DNA of 64,000 nucleotides, taken from Cristatella mucedo. Taxonomy: Eukaryota; Bryozoa; Phylactolaemata; Cristatellidae. A program made the position numbers and the translations under genes. Below the pieces are notes generated by a model. It was not told where the DNA came from, ran no database searches, and saw nothing but the letters and a program-made list of their open reading frames with translations. Location of the stretch: positions 357,925 to 421,924 of the forward strand of contig WPIO01000197.1 in assembly GCA_009760855.2 (NCBI GenBank). Direction: 5' to 3'. Positions 11,629 to 22,559 of this stretch are shown here, piece by piece (the first letter of the stretch is position 1; each line of letters begins with the position of its first letter).

Positions 11629-11810
11629 ATGATGGTTCTGCTAGACGGGAATGCTCCACCGAAAGCAGCAAGCAAAGTGACCTGAAAAAGCGATTCATAA
11701 AAGTTAGGTCGATGTTGATTGCTGCGTTAGATACATCGGTCGTTCTTCAGGCTCTAGACAGTCTCTATGGTGATGGAATCGTTACGGAGGTTGAAAAGCA
11801 AAATATTCAG
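11629..11810 (+). CDS. CARD-like death-fold exon of the Roco gene
   Basis: The acceptor TTTGTTTGCAG and donor ATTCAG/GTAAGC bound 182 bases with one open frame. The frame begins in phase 1, matching the 4484-4573 exon, and leaves in phase 0. After about 17 polar residues comes LKKRFIKVRSMLIAALDTS, then VVLQALDSL, then GIVTEVEKQNIQ. This pattern (Lys/Arg then Leu helix 1, Leu helix 2, a Gly-Ile-hydroxyl turn, Glu-rich helix 3) is characteristic of the first half of caspase-recruitment domains. A CARD mediates homotypic binding to caspases or adaptors, so the Roc-COR switch may control such assembly. The second half must be on a later exon that I could not identify. A related death-fold type is possible. 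Confidence 0.65.
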
Positions 11811-12464
11811 GTAAGCCGTCAAGACAGTGTCGTGTGCCGATCTGAGACGGAAAAATACTAATATCTGATTTAGCTGCCCCCTTTATCTCGTATCTGAACA
11901 GCCTCATCAGTTAAGTAGCAGCTGCAACAAAATAACTTGCCTGCTGCTTCACTTGAAAGTTTAGGTGGCTTTGTAGGCAGTGCATCACAGGTAGCCTACA
12001 ACAGGTAGCTGTTTAAAGCTTTTTTCCTGCCAGCTACCAACCGTCGACATTATTGCCTGTTGTTTTAGAAATTAAAAACCATAATTTTTTCATTTTTATT
12101 TCGAAGTGCATGCTAATATTTCTCGCCTCGGTGTAAAATGAAGCATCGTCAAATTCACTCTTACTTATACTATTGCTGCTTAGAATACAAGTTTTGCTTT
12201 TAGGACATCAGAGAGAATATCTCTAGATGTCTACCTTAACGCCCTTATATTTGCATCATGATTGTCGTTACAGAGTCGTAGCAGTAGTTGAGAGCTTTAT
12301 ATTGCTTTCATAGCAAGTAAGCAGGATTGTCTAGCTTGCCGATAGTTTAGCTGTGGCTGCTAGCCGGACTTGGGACAAGCCCAGATCCTTCAAATATGCG
12401 ATTCATTTGTATACGGCCCACGCCCACACTTGAACTGGCAGTTTTAAAATGAGATGCAATATTT
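11811..12464. other. Intron after the CARD-like exon
   Basis: AT-rich, with no exon or repeat recognised. A GTAAGC donor opens it. It runs into a LINE at about 12478. Confidence 0.45.
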
Positions 12465-13998
12465 TTGTTGTCGAGCAGATCTCGTGGCTTAAAAACAAAT
12501 AGTAAGTTCCAGTCTGGCTTTAGAGCTGATCAATCCACAGAGTCAGCATTGCTTCGGGTATACAACGACCTACTTAGGAATGCAGACATGGGTAGAGTGT
12601 CTCTGCTTGTTTTGCTTGATCTTTTGGCAGCTTTTGATACCATCGATCACAAAGTTCTTCTTCTAGAGCGCCTCTCATCTCGCCTGGGCATCACTGGCAC
12701 TGCTCTGCAGTGGTTCAGGTCCTATCTCAGTGGGAGACTCCAGAGTATTAATGTGAATGGACAAAGATCATCTAAAGTACCTCTGAAATATGGAGTACCT
12801 CAGGGCTCAGTGCTAGGTCCGATTCATTTCACGGTTTGTACTCTGCCTCTTGCTGATGTGATTGCCAAGCAAAATCTAGGCTTTCACTTCTATGCGGATG
12901 ACACTCAGTTGTACCTTTGCTTTGATCCCTCCCAGCCTTCAAGCACCTCAAGTTCTCTAAACTCACTAGCTCCATGCATTGATGACATCTGCACATGGAT
13001 GGCAGCAAATTTTCTAAAACCTAACGATGATAAAACTAACTTACTAGTTATGGGAAAACCCAGCGTGATCCAGAGATTGGAAAGGCTGACTCTCAAAATT
13101 GGCTCTGCCAGCATATCTCCAGTTGAATCAGCTCGAAATCTAGGTGTCATATTCCAAAGTGACCTCTCGTTAGACGACCATGTCAGCTCCACAGTCAAAT
13201 CCGCCTATTTTCAGCTTCATAACATTGCTCAAATTCGGACTTGTTTAGATAAAGATACCACGTCCAAGTTGGTCCATGCATTCGTGACATCCTGTCTCAA
13301 CTTCTGCAACTCACTACTTACTGGCCTACCAGCATGTGCGATCAGGCGATTGCAGCTGGTGCAAAACTCTGCAGCTAGGCTTGTCTGTCGTGAGCGTCGC
13401 AGTTGCCACATTACTCCACTTCTCGCGGACCTGCACTGGCTACCAGTTAAGCAACGGATTGACTTCAAGGTTTTGTCGCTCACTTTTAGGTCCCTTCATT
13501 CTATGGCTCCAGCCTATCTGTCAGATATACTACCCCATCAGGCTAAGCATCGTACCACCCGCTTTTCGGAATCCAACAGTCTAGAAATACCTCGTACAAA
13601 CCTTAAATCCTTTGGAGACCGTGCATTTAGTTCATATTCTCCCAAAGCCTGGAACTCCCTCCTGACCTGCGTCAGAACATCCCCTGACCTGACCACATTT
13701 AAAAGGAACCTAAAAACACACCTATTTAGGCCAGCATTTAGTGGGTCCCTGTGATTCGTCCTTGATGTGCTTATGCGTGCTGACACTGTGCATGCTGCCA
13801 CTAACCACATTTGCATGCTGACCCTGTGCATGTCACCCCTAACCATATTATTCATTTCGTTTGTTTTTCAAGCACGATTTTGCTTACCATTCAATTGCAT
13901 TTCACTTTACAGCAAACGTAAAGCGCCTAGAGAGAGATTAAGTTCTCTGAGGGCGCTTTATCAAGTGAATTATTATTATTATTATTATTATTGTTAGG
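12465..13998 (+). mobile_element. LINE family B (L2-like), open reverse transcriptase
   Basis: This is the best family B copy. A 429-residue frame (12465-13754) is open from the N-terminal fingers of the reverse transcriptase to the C-terminus: FQSGFRADQSTESALLRVY, LLDLLAAFDTIDH (one Ser-to-Leu change against the usual form), [13 protein letters not shown], catalytic FYADDTQLY and DDKTNLLV. The endonuclease half is lost by 5' truncation. The 3' untranslated region holds the hairpin at 13923-13956 and ends in an ATT run at 13972-13992. Family A has similar motifs but a different tail. Confidence 0.93.
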
Positions 13999-14336
13999 TA
14001 ATTTATTGCCAGGGAGGCAGATAACTATTTTTCGTGAGCATAACACTATCCAAGTTGTATGCGGTACATGCTAAATCAAGCTTCGCTTCTTTACGAAGTG
14101 GACCGATTATGGTAAAATTGTATTATGAGAGCGACAATTTATTCATAAAAGTTGAACTTATTGGTTTGTGCCTATAGAGATCTCTTACAGTGGCCACGCA
14201 TTGCAAGCCCTTGTATGATGCAAGTGAGCTCGTGATTGCATATGGCTACTGATTTGAGAGTTAACGGTAGAAAACAAAAGTTTGAAGCCATGAAGCTCAG
14301 ACAGCAACGACCCCGGCTCGCAGCGTATTGCATGTT
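13999..14336. other. Unassigned sequence between LINE fragments
   Basis: No gene or repeat recognised. Confidence 0.4.
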
Positions 14337-14445
14337 AATAATAATAATAATAATGCACTTGATAAAGCGCCCTCAGAGAACTCATTCTCTTTCTAGGCGC
14401 TTAACATATGCTGCAAAAGGAAATTCAATTGAATTGTATGTTACT
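14337..14445 (-). mobile_element. LINE family B, 3' tail only
   Basis: Six AAT units are followed by TGCACTTGATAAAGCGCCCT and CTCTTTCTAGGCGCTTAACA. Severely 5'-truncated copy on the minus strand. Confidence 0.88.
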
Positions 14446-15252
14446 AGTTGAGAACCAATGTGTGAAAATTGATCGATAGAACTTTGTTGTGAATTTGTAT
14501 AAGCTATGTGAAACATAGTCCTGCTCAATGAACACATTTCGGAGCCTATTTTTTCTAGGCAAAGGCGGAGAGAAATATTCAAATAGATACGGCAAGGTGC
14601 TTTATCGACGTCATTGAGTCTCGTGGCGATAATGCGATTCGGGCTTTTTGTTGTGTCTCTGGAGTCTAAATACATCCAAAGAACAGATCTGGCTCAAGAT
14701 CTGAGAAATTTAGAGTTGTCGTAGATTCTGACTTTGATCACCTAGCTCGGACGCTGGCTTTGTCATCTCACTAATCTGCCATATTCATCATTAGATGCCA
14801 GATTTGTGAATACATTTTTGGTGCATGCGTGAAAGCGCTTTCACATTTAACTCTGGCTTGCTTGTTGGGATTATGGAAGCTGCGGCCGATAAATCTCACG
14901 CTAAAAGGCAATATGCTTTTGTGTTTCTGAAGGAATTCGATTTTGCCGCGGCACCAACCAACACTTTGTTTCAGTAAATCTTGCTGTGGTTGCTCAAAAA
15001 ATACAGTAGTCGTTGATTAAACCTTTCCAGTTCCACGATCTGCAAATAAAACCGTATTCAATCGTCTGGTATGGCATTTTTGGGCGAAGATTCGCTTCAC
15101 TAATATACGTTGCATATTGAGGGCAAAGTCGGAAATGTGAGTCAAAATCGCAACTTTAAAATTGTTTCCTTTCAATGGAAATGATTGTCGGAAATACAAA
15201 CTTAAATTTTGAGAATTGACCCAATTCAGGAATAGAGTAAAGCATGCACCAT
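14446..15252. other. Unassigned sequence
   Basis: No coding or repeat feature that I can support. Confidence 0.4.
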
Positions 15253-15355
15253 AATAGTAATAATGCATTTGATAAAGCACTCTCAGCAGAACCTCATCTC
15301 TTTCTCTGCGCTTTACAGCTGCAGCAAAGGAAGCACGATTGAATCGTAAGTGGTC
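15253..15355 (-). mobile_element. LINE family B, 3' tail only
   Basis: AATAGTAATAATGCATTTGA is followed by a diverged hairpin (CACTCTCAGCAGAACCTCAT, then CTCTTTCTCTGCGC) and GCTGCAGCAAAGGAAGCACG. An older copy than that at 14337. Confidence 0.82.
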
Positions 15356-18300
15356 CAGAGTCCCAGTAAACTCTTCCTTTTGTTAATTCGTGCTACGCCT
15401 GCACGTGGCTTGAAACTATTCGGCTTTGTCTTGCTAAGCGGAGGCACAGCTAGACCGTTAGCACTTAGTTTTATAGTATCCGCTTATAATTATTGTGTAA
15501 GAATGATAATTGTACTGTTTTCTGGCTGGTCTAACTAAGCCTTGTACGTGATATTTTTCATTATCCTTTGGTTATTAGTTCCCTGGCAGCGAGATTTAAA
15601 GCTTTTACTTGGAGATGTACAACTTTATTATTCTAGGCGGAAGACTTATAAATTTTTTCCTTATGATGTCGCCTCAATAGAAATGAAATCCTTTAGTGCC
15701 CTTGGGAAGTATATAGGGCAGAGGGATGGTGCACGTTTCAAGAGAATGCAGTCCATACAAGACTCCAGAGATCCAATCTTTTAAAGGCTATCCTGACGGT
15801 CGCTGGCTTTTAGGCTCTGAAACGGCCTCCCATATTCAACCTCAGCCAAAGCCATGCAACATTTGCAGGACCAAGACGAACAGCAGGATGCGCTTGTTTA
15901 GTTTGGTTATTCATGATATCAAATGCATTAAAAACAGAATCTGCCAGAGCAGGATGGCAGAATCGTAATGGGATTTAAGTTCCACAGATCTTGATATTAA
16001 CGAGCAGTATTAGTCTAACTGCTTAAGTAATCCGTGTGTTTTTTACATCCGGCACAGGCAATATTGTCTCCGTAGTACGAGTACGAAATCTGAGCATCCT
16101 AATCTGAAATGAAGACTTGCTTTAAGTAAATCACTGAATTGCTCGGCCAAGTGACGTCACACTGAGCTGGTTAATATAGCAAAGTTAGGTGCGTGCAGTT
16201 ATGGGCACGGCAGAACAAGTTGGTCTTTGAATTCCTTTCCACATATCAAGCGTTTTTTCCGGGCACGAAGAAGCTTAAATGTGCCGCTATTTAGGGATTG
16301 GAAGCGGTTTTTGGCGATCTTCATGCACTGATCTTCGTGCCCCACAAAGCAGAGTTTGTGCGTTTTACTTAGAGCAGCCTTGTGGCTACATGTCATTTGA
16401 GTAGAATAATGAGCTAAAACGGTCCGCAGCTGGGGTCACTTTGTTGAAGTACCAAATGCAACCACGTTGGACACTGTTTCGCTCGTGTCGCCTACTGCCT
16501 TGAATAGGCACAGGCATAATGAGAGAGGCGTACGGAAAGGCAGTGTTAATGTGGCTGCAACATTCGGTCGAAATCAAGGTCAGAATTGTGCACGATACAT
16601 TGAGTCAATTTTATTTCTTGTGTAGGACGTATAAATTCCCGCAGCAGGTTTTTCAGTCTTAAATCCTAGTATTCAGTGGCCTGTTTTTATAGCTCTCAGA
16701 TTGGGAAACTCTTCTCAGAGCCTGAGCACGTTAATCTGCTGTCCGACGCTCGCGAGGAATGCGGCCAGATACCGATTCCACTAATTGTGTCGTGTCACGT
16801 ATACTTGCTTCATAATGTGATATCGGAGAATTCCAAAAATGCATTAGGATTGTGTGCAAGGTCGTTACAAATTCGTGAGATCCAAGCTGATTCGGTAGAA
16901 ACCTCCTGTTAAGACGCAGCTTGAGGCTGGCAAGTGATTCGTAGAGGTACTGCTGTTAGTCAGATTGTTACACCACTTTCGGACCATCGAAGGTTGCAGT
17001 ATCTTAAGACTGCTAGCGGTACTTCTGAAGCCATCAAGATGATATAGCAAAGTGTTTATCAATTCACATTTCTGCAGTAGCACATCTGGCCTATCATCCC
17101 GCATGTCACAGGTTCGAGCGTTGCCGCTAGGAATTTTACATTGATAGCTGTCGAAGATTGTATCTAGCAATTTAAAAGTCGCTGTTTGATCAAAAATCCG
17201 CACTACTTTAGTTTTAACTACCAAGATACGACAACTCTCTTACTCTTTCTGATTACTGCACTCAAGAAAGTCCAATAAATCAGGCTTTTTGTAGCAAAAG
17301 GCTTGAGTTATTCGCGGAGAAAAAAAGTGGAGAAACACATAAGCTTTTTGCTATTAGATTAACATTTCTTTCAACTTTATTAGCATTATTCTATCAAGTA
17401 TTTTGCGATTTCAAGAGCTCTGCAACAAGCCGGTCTGAAACAAACTTAAACAAACAACAACTCACGTTTACCATTATTTCTCCAAAAATGGGACGAAAAG
17501 AAGGACCGCAGACGAATGTACGTGAAGGTCACATACTCCATATTTTAGCTAGATTATAGCTTGGTGTAGACGGCGAGTCTTGCGGTCTACCTGCTTCCTA
17601 CCTATTCGAGTCCTCGTTGTATATATTACCAATACGGTGGGGCGGTCCAAGACTGAGGAAAGACTTGGCGAAGATTCAGCAGCCAAATCTGGTTCTACTT
17701 CATCAGCCAAGACGTAGCAAGTCACTGATCTTATAACCGTTTCGGCCACAACTACTACATTGCTTTGAAAACAATAACGGACGAATTATCCAGCAAAACC
17801 ACCTGTTAATGGGACACTCGGTGCTCGGAGTTCAGGAATCTTGTTTTGAGGTGACGAGCGAGGGAGACTATAGAGGACAGGTTTCGCTCCACCGGTGATT
17901 GATTTAGCAAAGCCTGACCGTAGAGAAACGCTGCAGTTAAACCAAACGAATGCTCAGCGGGCAGAGAGAATAGGGAGCAAGTCTTAAAGCAAGACTGCCG
18001 TCTGAAGCAAGACTGCCGTCTGAACATCTGAGAAACCGTTAGACTGATGTAGGACTCGAGTAGGTAGGAAGCAAGTAGCAAGTAGGTATGAAAATGGTAG
18101 GTAGTAGGTAGGATGCACGCTCCTATCACGCGTACCTCAGAATGAAAGTACGACAGAAAAAAGCTTGTTGACGATGTAGGCAGATATCATTATGAAATTT
18201 TACATAGCCACCTAGATACATAAATAACGGAAATTACTTAATGCAAGCCCGTCTAGCTTAATAAAATCATTCTGCATGACATTGGAAGTGAATTGGCTTC

Positions 18301-18365
18301 ACTTGGCCGACCCCATTGCTTTCCGCATTTGAAGTGAATTTATTTGGACTTTTGAATTGACTAGA
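15356..18365. other. 3-kb stretch without recognised genes
   Basis: Reading frames here are short and lack family resemblance. Two direct copies of GCAAGACTGCCGTCTGAA lie at about 17989-18023, and GTAG-type repeats at 18060-18113. A CAG followed by an open stretch near 15591 (RDLKLLLGD) was considered as an exon but is not supported. Confidence 0.4.
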
Positions 18366-18369
18366 TTAA

Positions 18370-18485
18370 AAAAAAACTAAAGATGCACCTATTTCTGATA
18401 GCATTTAGTGGGTCCCTGTGATGCGTTCTTTATGTGCTTATGCGTGCTGACACTGTTGCACGCTGCCGTTAACCACACTTGCATG
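18370..18485 (+). mobile_element. LINE family B internal 3' fragment
   Basis: It matches the end of the reverse transcriptase frame and the start of the untranslated region (GCATTTAGTGGGTCCCTGTG, then TGCTTATGCGTGCTGACACT). The hairpin and ATT tail are missing, so it was broken after insertion. Confidence 0.8.
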
Positions 18486-18489
18486 CATT

Positions 18490-19150
18490 GCGGCTGATGA
18501 AAACTCCGCTTAGAGGGCTGTAGCTGAAGGTCGGGGAAATTTCTTTGAAACCCACCCAGATAGTATACACAGCCTGTCTAGAATCTTTGTTTGAAACCTT
18601 ACAGATGGAATGAATAATCACAATATTACATACATCCGCTTGAGTTTTCCGTTCAACTTCGTGTACAATATTTAGAAGAACGTAGGTCTCTCGCACAGTT
18701 GCTCAGCCCATTTTCCGCCGCACACTAAAAAGAAACTCATCTTCTCGCTTGCATGGTCTGAAGCCGAGCACACTTTGGCACGGCTCTATAACCCTGCCTA
18801 AACAGAATGATCTATTTGGTGACTGAAAGTTTGACCAGGGTATAACTAACGCTCGGTTGTAAGAGAGACTGGATCCTGGAGCATTGTCTATAGTTGGTTT
18901 AAATTCTCATAAAAATGAACTCTCCGCTCCTTGGTAAGAGATGTACCTTAAGTCTTGGAGGCCTGAAAAGTCGTAATGCGAGACTTTGTATTCATTAAAT
19001 ACACTTACTGCATTACTAAGCAGGTTAGCCTCCTTCCTCGAATCGTGGTGACCACCGGAGAGAAGTTGTCAGGATTTATAAGACTTGCTATGCATTTATG
19101 TGGTCCAAGTATGACTCGCCTTCCAACATCAAGCACCCCTAGCGTTTCTC
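18490..19150. other. Unassigned sequence
   Basis: No feature recognised. Base composition shifts sharply to GC-rich at its right end. Confidence 0.4.
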
Positions 19151-20374
19151 ATCCGTTGCAGAATTCTCTTCCGAAAACCGAAATGCCCCTCTCCCCCCCC
19201 CGGGGACGCTCGGGCCGCTCGAGCGGCTCACGAGCGCCGTGTGCGGGGCCCCAGCCGAAGCACTCCTCGGCGGATGGGTAGCCGAGTAAGCCGTCGGCGC
19301 GCTCTCACGGAGAGTGGACGTGCGCGTTCTCGCGGAGCGTGGACGTGGGTGACCTCGCCAGTGGCTAGATCGCGGACTAGCGACGAGTTAGCGCTCCCCG
19401 CCGCTGGCCGACCGTCCGCGTCTCTGGCTGCGGGGGGCGACTTTGCTGCCTCTCTGCAGCGGGCGCAGCCGCCTCCGGAAACGACTCGGACGAGTCTATT
19501 TTTTAATGAGCCATCACCTAGAAGCCGCCATAGCCTTGAAGCCACCGTGGCCTATCGGCCGGCAGTCTCCGCTTCGAGGTATAGGTTTATTGCCGCAGGC
19601 GGGCGGCAGTTCAAGCCGAGCACACGTGGCGTCAGGGATTGCGGCAGCGACGGATAATGGCCGCGGACTTGCAATCGCGCGCGCTAGCGTCTGTGTCTAT
19701 TTGCCGAGCCTTTCGCCAGCAGCGACGGCTGCACCACGGAGACTAGCCACCCAGCGTGGTTTGCAGCTAGTCCGCCGGCCGTCGTCGCTACGAAAGTACG
19801 AAGGTGCCGTTCGCGCCAGTACCGACTGATTCTTGCGCGGCCCCCGTCATCTGCGTTGTCGCACGCCTATCTACACCCGTATGACCGTCGGCTCTCAGGT
19901 TGAGTGCTACGTGGGTGCCACGCCATGGCCATGCCCGAACAGGAGGCGATAGCGAGGCACTTTCTGCACAGATGCATTTTCGCCGAGGCCGCGAGCAGTT
20001 GGCAGCAGTAGCTCCACGCTTTGGCGCCAATCGACGCGGACGCCTGTCTTGCGTCCTGCGCGGTTTCTTCTGTGGACGTTCGCGCGGGACTCCTGCGAAG
20101 GCGCGCGCGCGACATTTTTGCCGCTGGCGCGCACGCGCGCACGCGCTGCCTCTGTCGGCCTTTCTTCCCCGCCCCCCAGCCCTTCGCGATTCGTCGCGCT
20201 CCAATTAGCGCACGCTTCGCGCTCAGCGAGCCGTGAAGCCGCTGGGTGCGTGGTTCGCCGTCTTAGTGCTCTCCTCAAGTTGAGCCACCGCCGCAGCAGC
20301 CGCCATCTCTTACGTCCTCCGTTCATCTTCTTAGAGGCGCGGCGCCGGACGTGCTCTCACCCACGAGACCGGTC
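19150..20374. other. GC- and CpG-rich island, left part
   Basis: Strikingly GC-rich, with many CpG dinucleotides, against AT-rich surroundings. All six frames are fairly open because stop codons are rare, so open frames here are weak evidence. No protein family was recognised. It could be a promoter island with a first exon, or the remains of a GC-rich element. A family A LINE separates it from similar sequence at 21664-22270. Confidence 0.5.
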
Positions 20375-21662
20375 CCCTGTGGAGTACCTCAAAGGTTCGT
20401 CCTCTGTACCTTGCTTTTCTCCATTTACACTCAACCTCTGGGAAAAGTGATCGAGGCCCTTGGAATAGGATATCACTTTTACGCTGACGATACTCGGCTG
20501 TATTCGTCATTCAAACCGTCGGAATCTGCTTCAGCACCTGATAAACTGAATGCTTGCCTTGCCAACATTCGATCCTGGATGTCTGAAAATTTCTTAATAC
20601 TAAATGACTATACAGCTTATATATAATTCATTTATATAGCGCCCTAAGAGAACTTAATCTCTAACCAGGCGCTTCATCTATGCCTCGGGGCTCGAGCCCA
20701 CGACCTCGGTCAGACCTTGGTCGGGGCGAGCACCTTAACCGCTAGACCAAAGAGCTGTCGCTCATAGGACACCCTAATGGTAGGGCTGGATTAGAAAGTT
20801 CTGCTCTTCAAATAGGTGATGCTGTTGTGCCACCATCACCAAGTGCTCGGAATTGAGGCGAAATTTTCAATAGCTGCCTAAATTTTTAAAGCTTTATTCA
20901 GAAGACTGCTTTAACAGCTTGCCATTACGTCCGATCCCTATCCAAGATTAAAAGCTGTCTTTCACTGTGGCTTGCAAAATATTAAACTAGCTCCTTAGTC
21001 TTCTCTCGGCTAGATTATTGTAATTCTCTTTTGGCTGAGCTACCAAAAAAAGCAATTAGGCAGCTGGAAATAGCTGTGAATATGGCTGCAAGATTAGTTT
21101 GCAAATCCAAGAGGTTGGACCACGTGTCTTCTTTGCTAAAACTGTTACGGTGGCTGGCGGCTGATAAACGCATACAGAGCCTAGTTCTTACGCTGACCCA
21201 CACGGTCCTCCGCGGCTTGACTCTTCCATATCTAGCTGAACTGCTGCACCAGTTTTCACCTCCCCGTGTCCCCAGGTCCTGTATGGACGATAAATTAGTT
21301 GTTTCATTCCTCCAATCAAAGACAGTTGGTGATAAAAGCTTTGGCTCTGCAACTCTTAGATTGTGGAACTCGCTTCCACCATTCTTATGCAACAACTAAT
21401 CTTCTGCTGCCGACGGTGGCTCATCCTGTTCAGCGGTCCAGAGCTGCTACTTATTTGCTACTCACTACCTCTACTGCTCTACTGACTCTGCTATGCTTCC
21501 CACTTACTCATTGTTGCGTGAGATGAAGTCAGTTGGCTGCCGAAAGCGTACGGAAAGCCGCTCAGGCTGTGAGTGCGCTATACAAATCTCTCGTGCGTAA
21601 CACCCACATAGTCTTTTTGACTTTGTGGAGTTACAGACGGAGATGCGTTACATTGCATTCCA
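20375..21662 (+). mobile_element. LINE family A, diverged, split by a SINE
   Basis: Starts inside the reverse transcriptase at the Gly-Val-Pro-Gln motif region (CCCTGTGGAGTACCTCAAAG), continues through YADDT and, after a SINE at 20622-20765, through the C-terminal domain (21031-21399) to GTGGAGTTACAGACGGAGAT and a degenerate tail near 21660. It carries several frame breaks and is older than the copy at 5205. Confidence 0.85.
20622..20765 (-). repeat. tRNA-derived SINE (family 2) with LINE B tail
   Basis: On the minus strand: an A-box region TTTGGTCTAGCGGTTAAGG, a palindromic B box GGGCTCGAGCCC (20688-20699), then GCGCCTGGTTAGAGATTAAG and TTCTCTTAGGGCGC, which is the family B LINE terminal hairpin. 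It interrupts the reverse transcriptase of the surrounding LINE, whose sequence resumes at CTCATAGGACACCCTAA. Confidence 0.85.
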
Positions 21663-21663
21663 A

Positions 21664-22270
21664 CATGACGGCTCGGTGCCGACTGTGGACAGAGCTGGCG
21701 ATGGATCCATCCTCGTCGTCGCCAGTGAGGCTGCGGCCACTGCGACGTCGGCGTCGACGCAGAAGTTGCCGCAGAGAAATGGCGTCCGGTTTTATATCGT
21801 CGGTCGTCCGGCGACTGGAGACCTCCCGAACTTGGCCTCAGGCTGGCAGTCGATGCTGCCCAAGTGCTCGGACAGACAGCTTCCGTTGGAGCCCCGTCGC
21901 CGCCGTCCATCGCTGTGACAGTGGCGAACGACGACCGGCAGCTAGTTCGCTCGCTCGAAGACGTGCCGCGGTGGCTGCGGCAGCGGCAGCAGATGCTGCG
22001 ATATCGCTGAGCGCCAAGCGCTTCCGGTGCCGCGGCCGCCAGCGCTGCCTCCTCCTCGGCCAGCGTCTCTTGCGCCGCTCGTTGCGGTCAGCCGAGCCGC
22101 AGCACGAGACCGGCGTCGGCGCCGCGATAGGCCACGACGCCGTAGCGACGCGTCGTTGGTTATCTAGCTGTCATTGCCCTCCGACAGCCTCGGCTGAGCG
22201 ACCTTCAGCAAGCGGTCGCAAAAGCCGCCACGAACCTACTCCTGTAGGGGCACGCGCGCACGACGGCGGC
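21664..22270. other. GC- and CpG-rich island, right part
   Basis: Same composition as 19150-20374, with open frames in several phases. No domain recognised. Confidence 0.45.
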
Positions 22271-22420
22271 GAGATGTAGAACGAAGAATGAAAACCCCAC
22301 AAGCGAGTTGCGTTAGTGACGACGACGGCCGTATCGGTATTGTACGCAGGCAAAGGCGGAAGAGCGAGCGTACGTACGGATGTAGGAGCAGCCGTCGTGG
22401 AAGCAGCTGCGGAGAGCCAG
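22270..22420. repeat. Dispersed repeat shared with 44970-45110
   Basis: CCCCACAAGCGAGTTG is followed by TGACGACGGC, CAGGCA and a run ending GATGTAGGAGCAGCC. The same order appears at 44990-45085 with substitutions. Family unknown. Confidence 0.6.
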
Positions 22421-22559
22421 CGGAAGAAAGGAGAAAGTGAACGAGAAGGAGGGTGGGCGAGGGGGGATAGTGTGCGTACAGGCCGACGCACAGGCAGAAA
22501 GTTCTCTGCTGCAGGCCTAGCAGGTCATGCGACCGCAGCGGACCCGTTTCAATTAAAAC

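Noticed and set aside
15591-15710. Possible exon after CCTGGCAG reading RDLKLLLGD as the missing CARD half
   Set aside because: The rest of the peptide lacks the CARD pattern and no convincing donor follows.
19228-20450. Several 90-140-codon frames in all phases
   Set aside because: Overlapping open frames on both strands reflect GC-rich composition; no domain or splice context supports any one of them.
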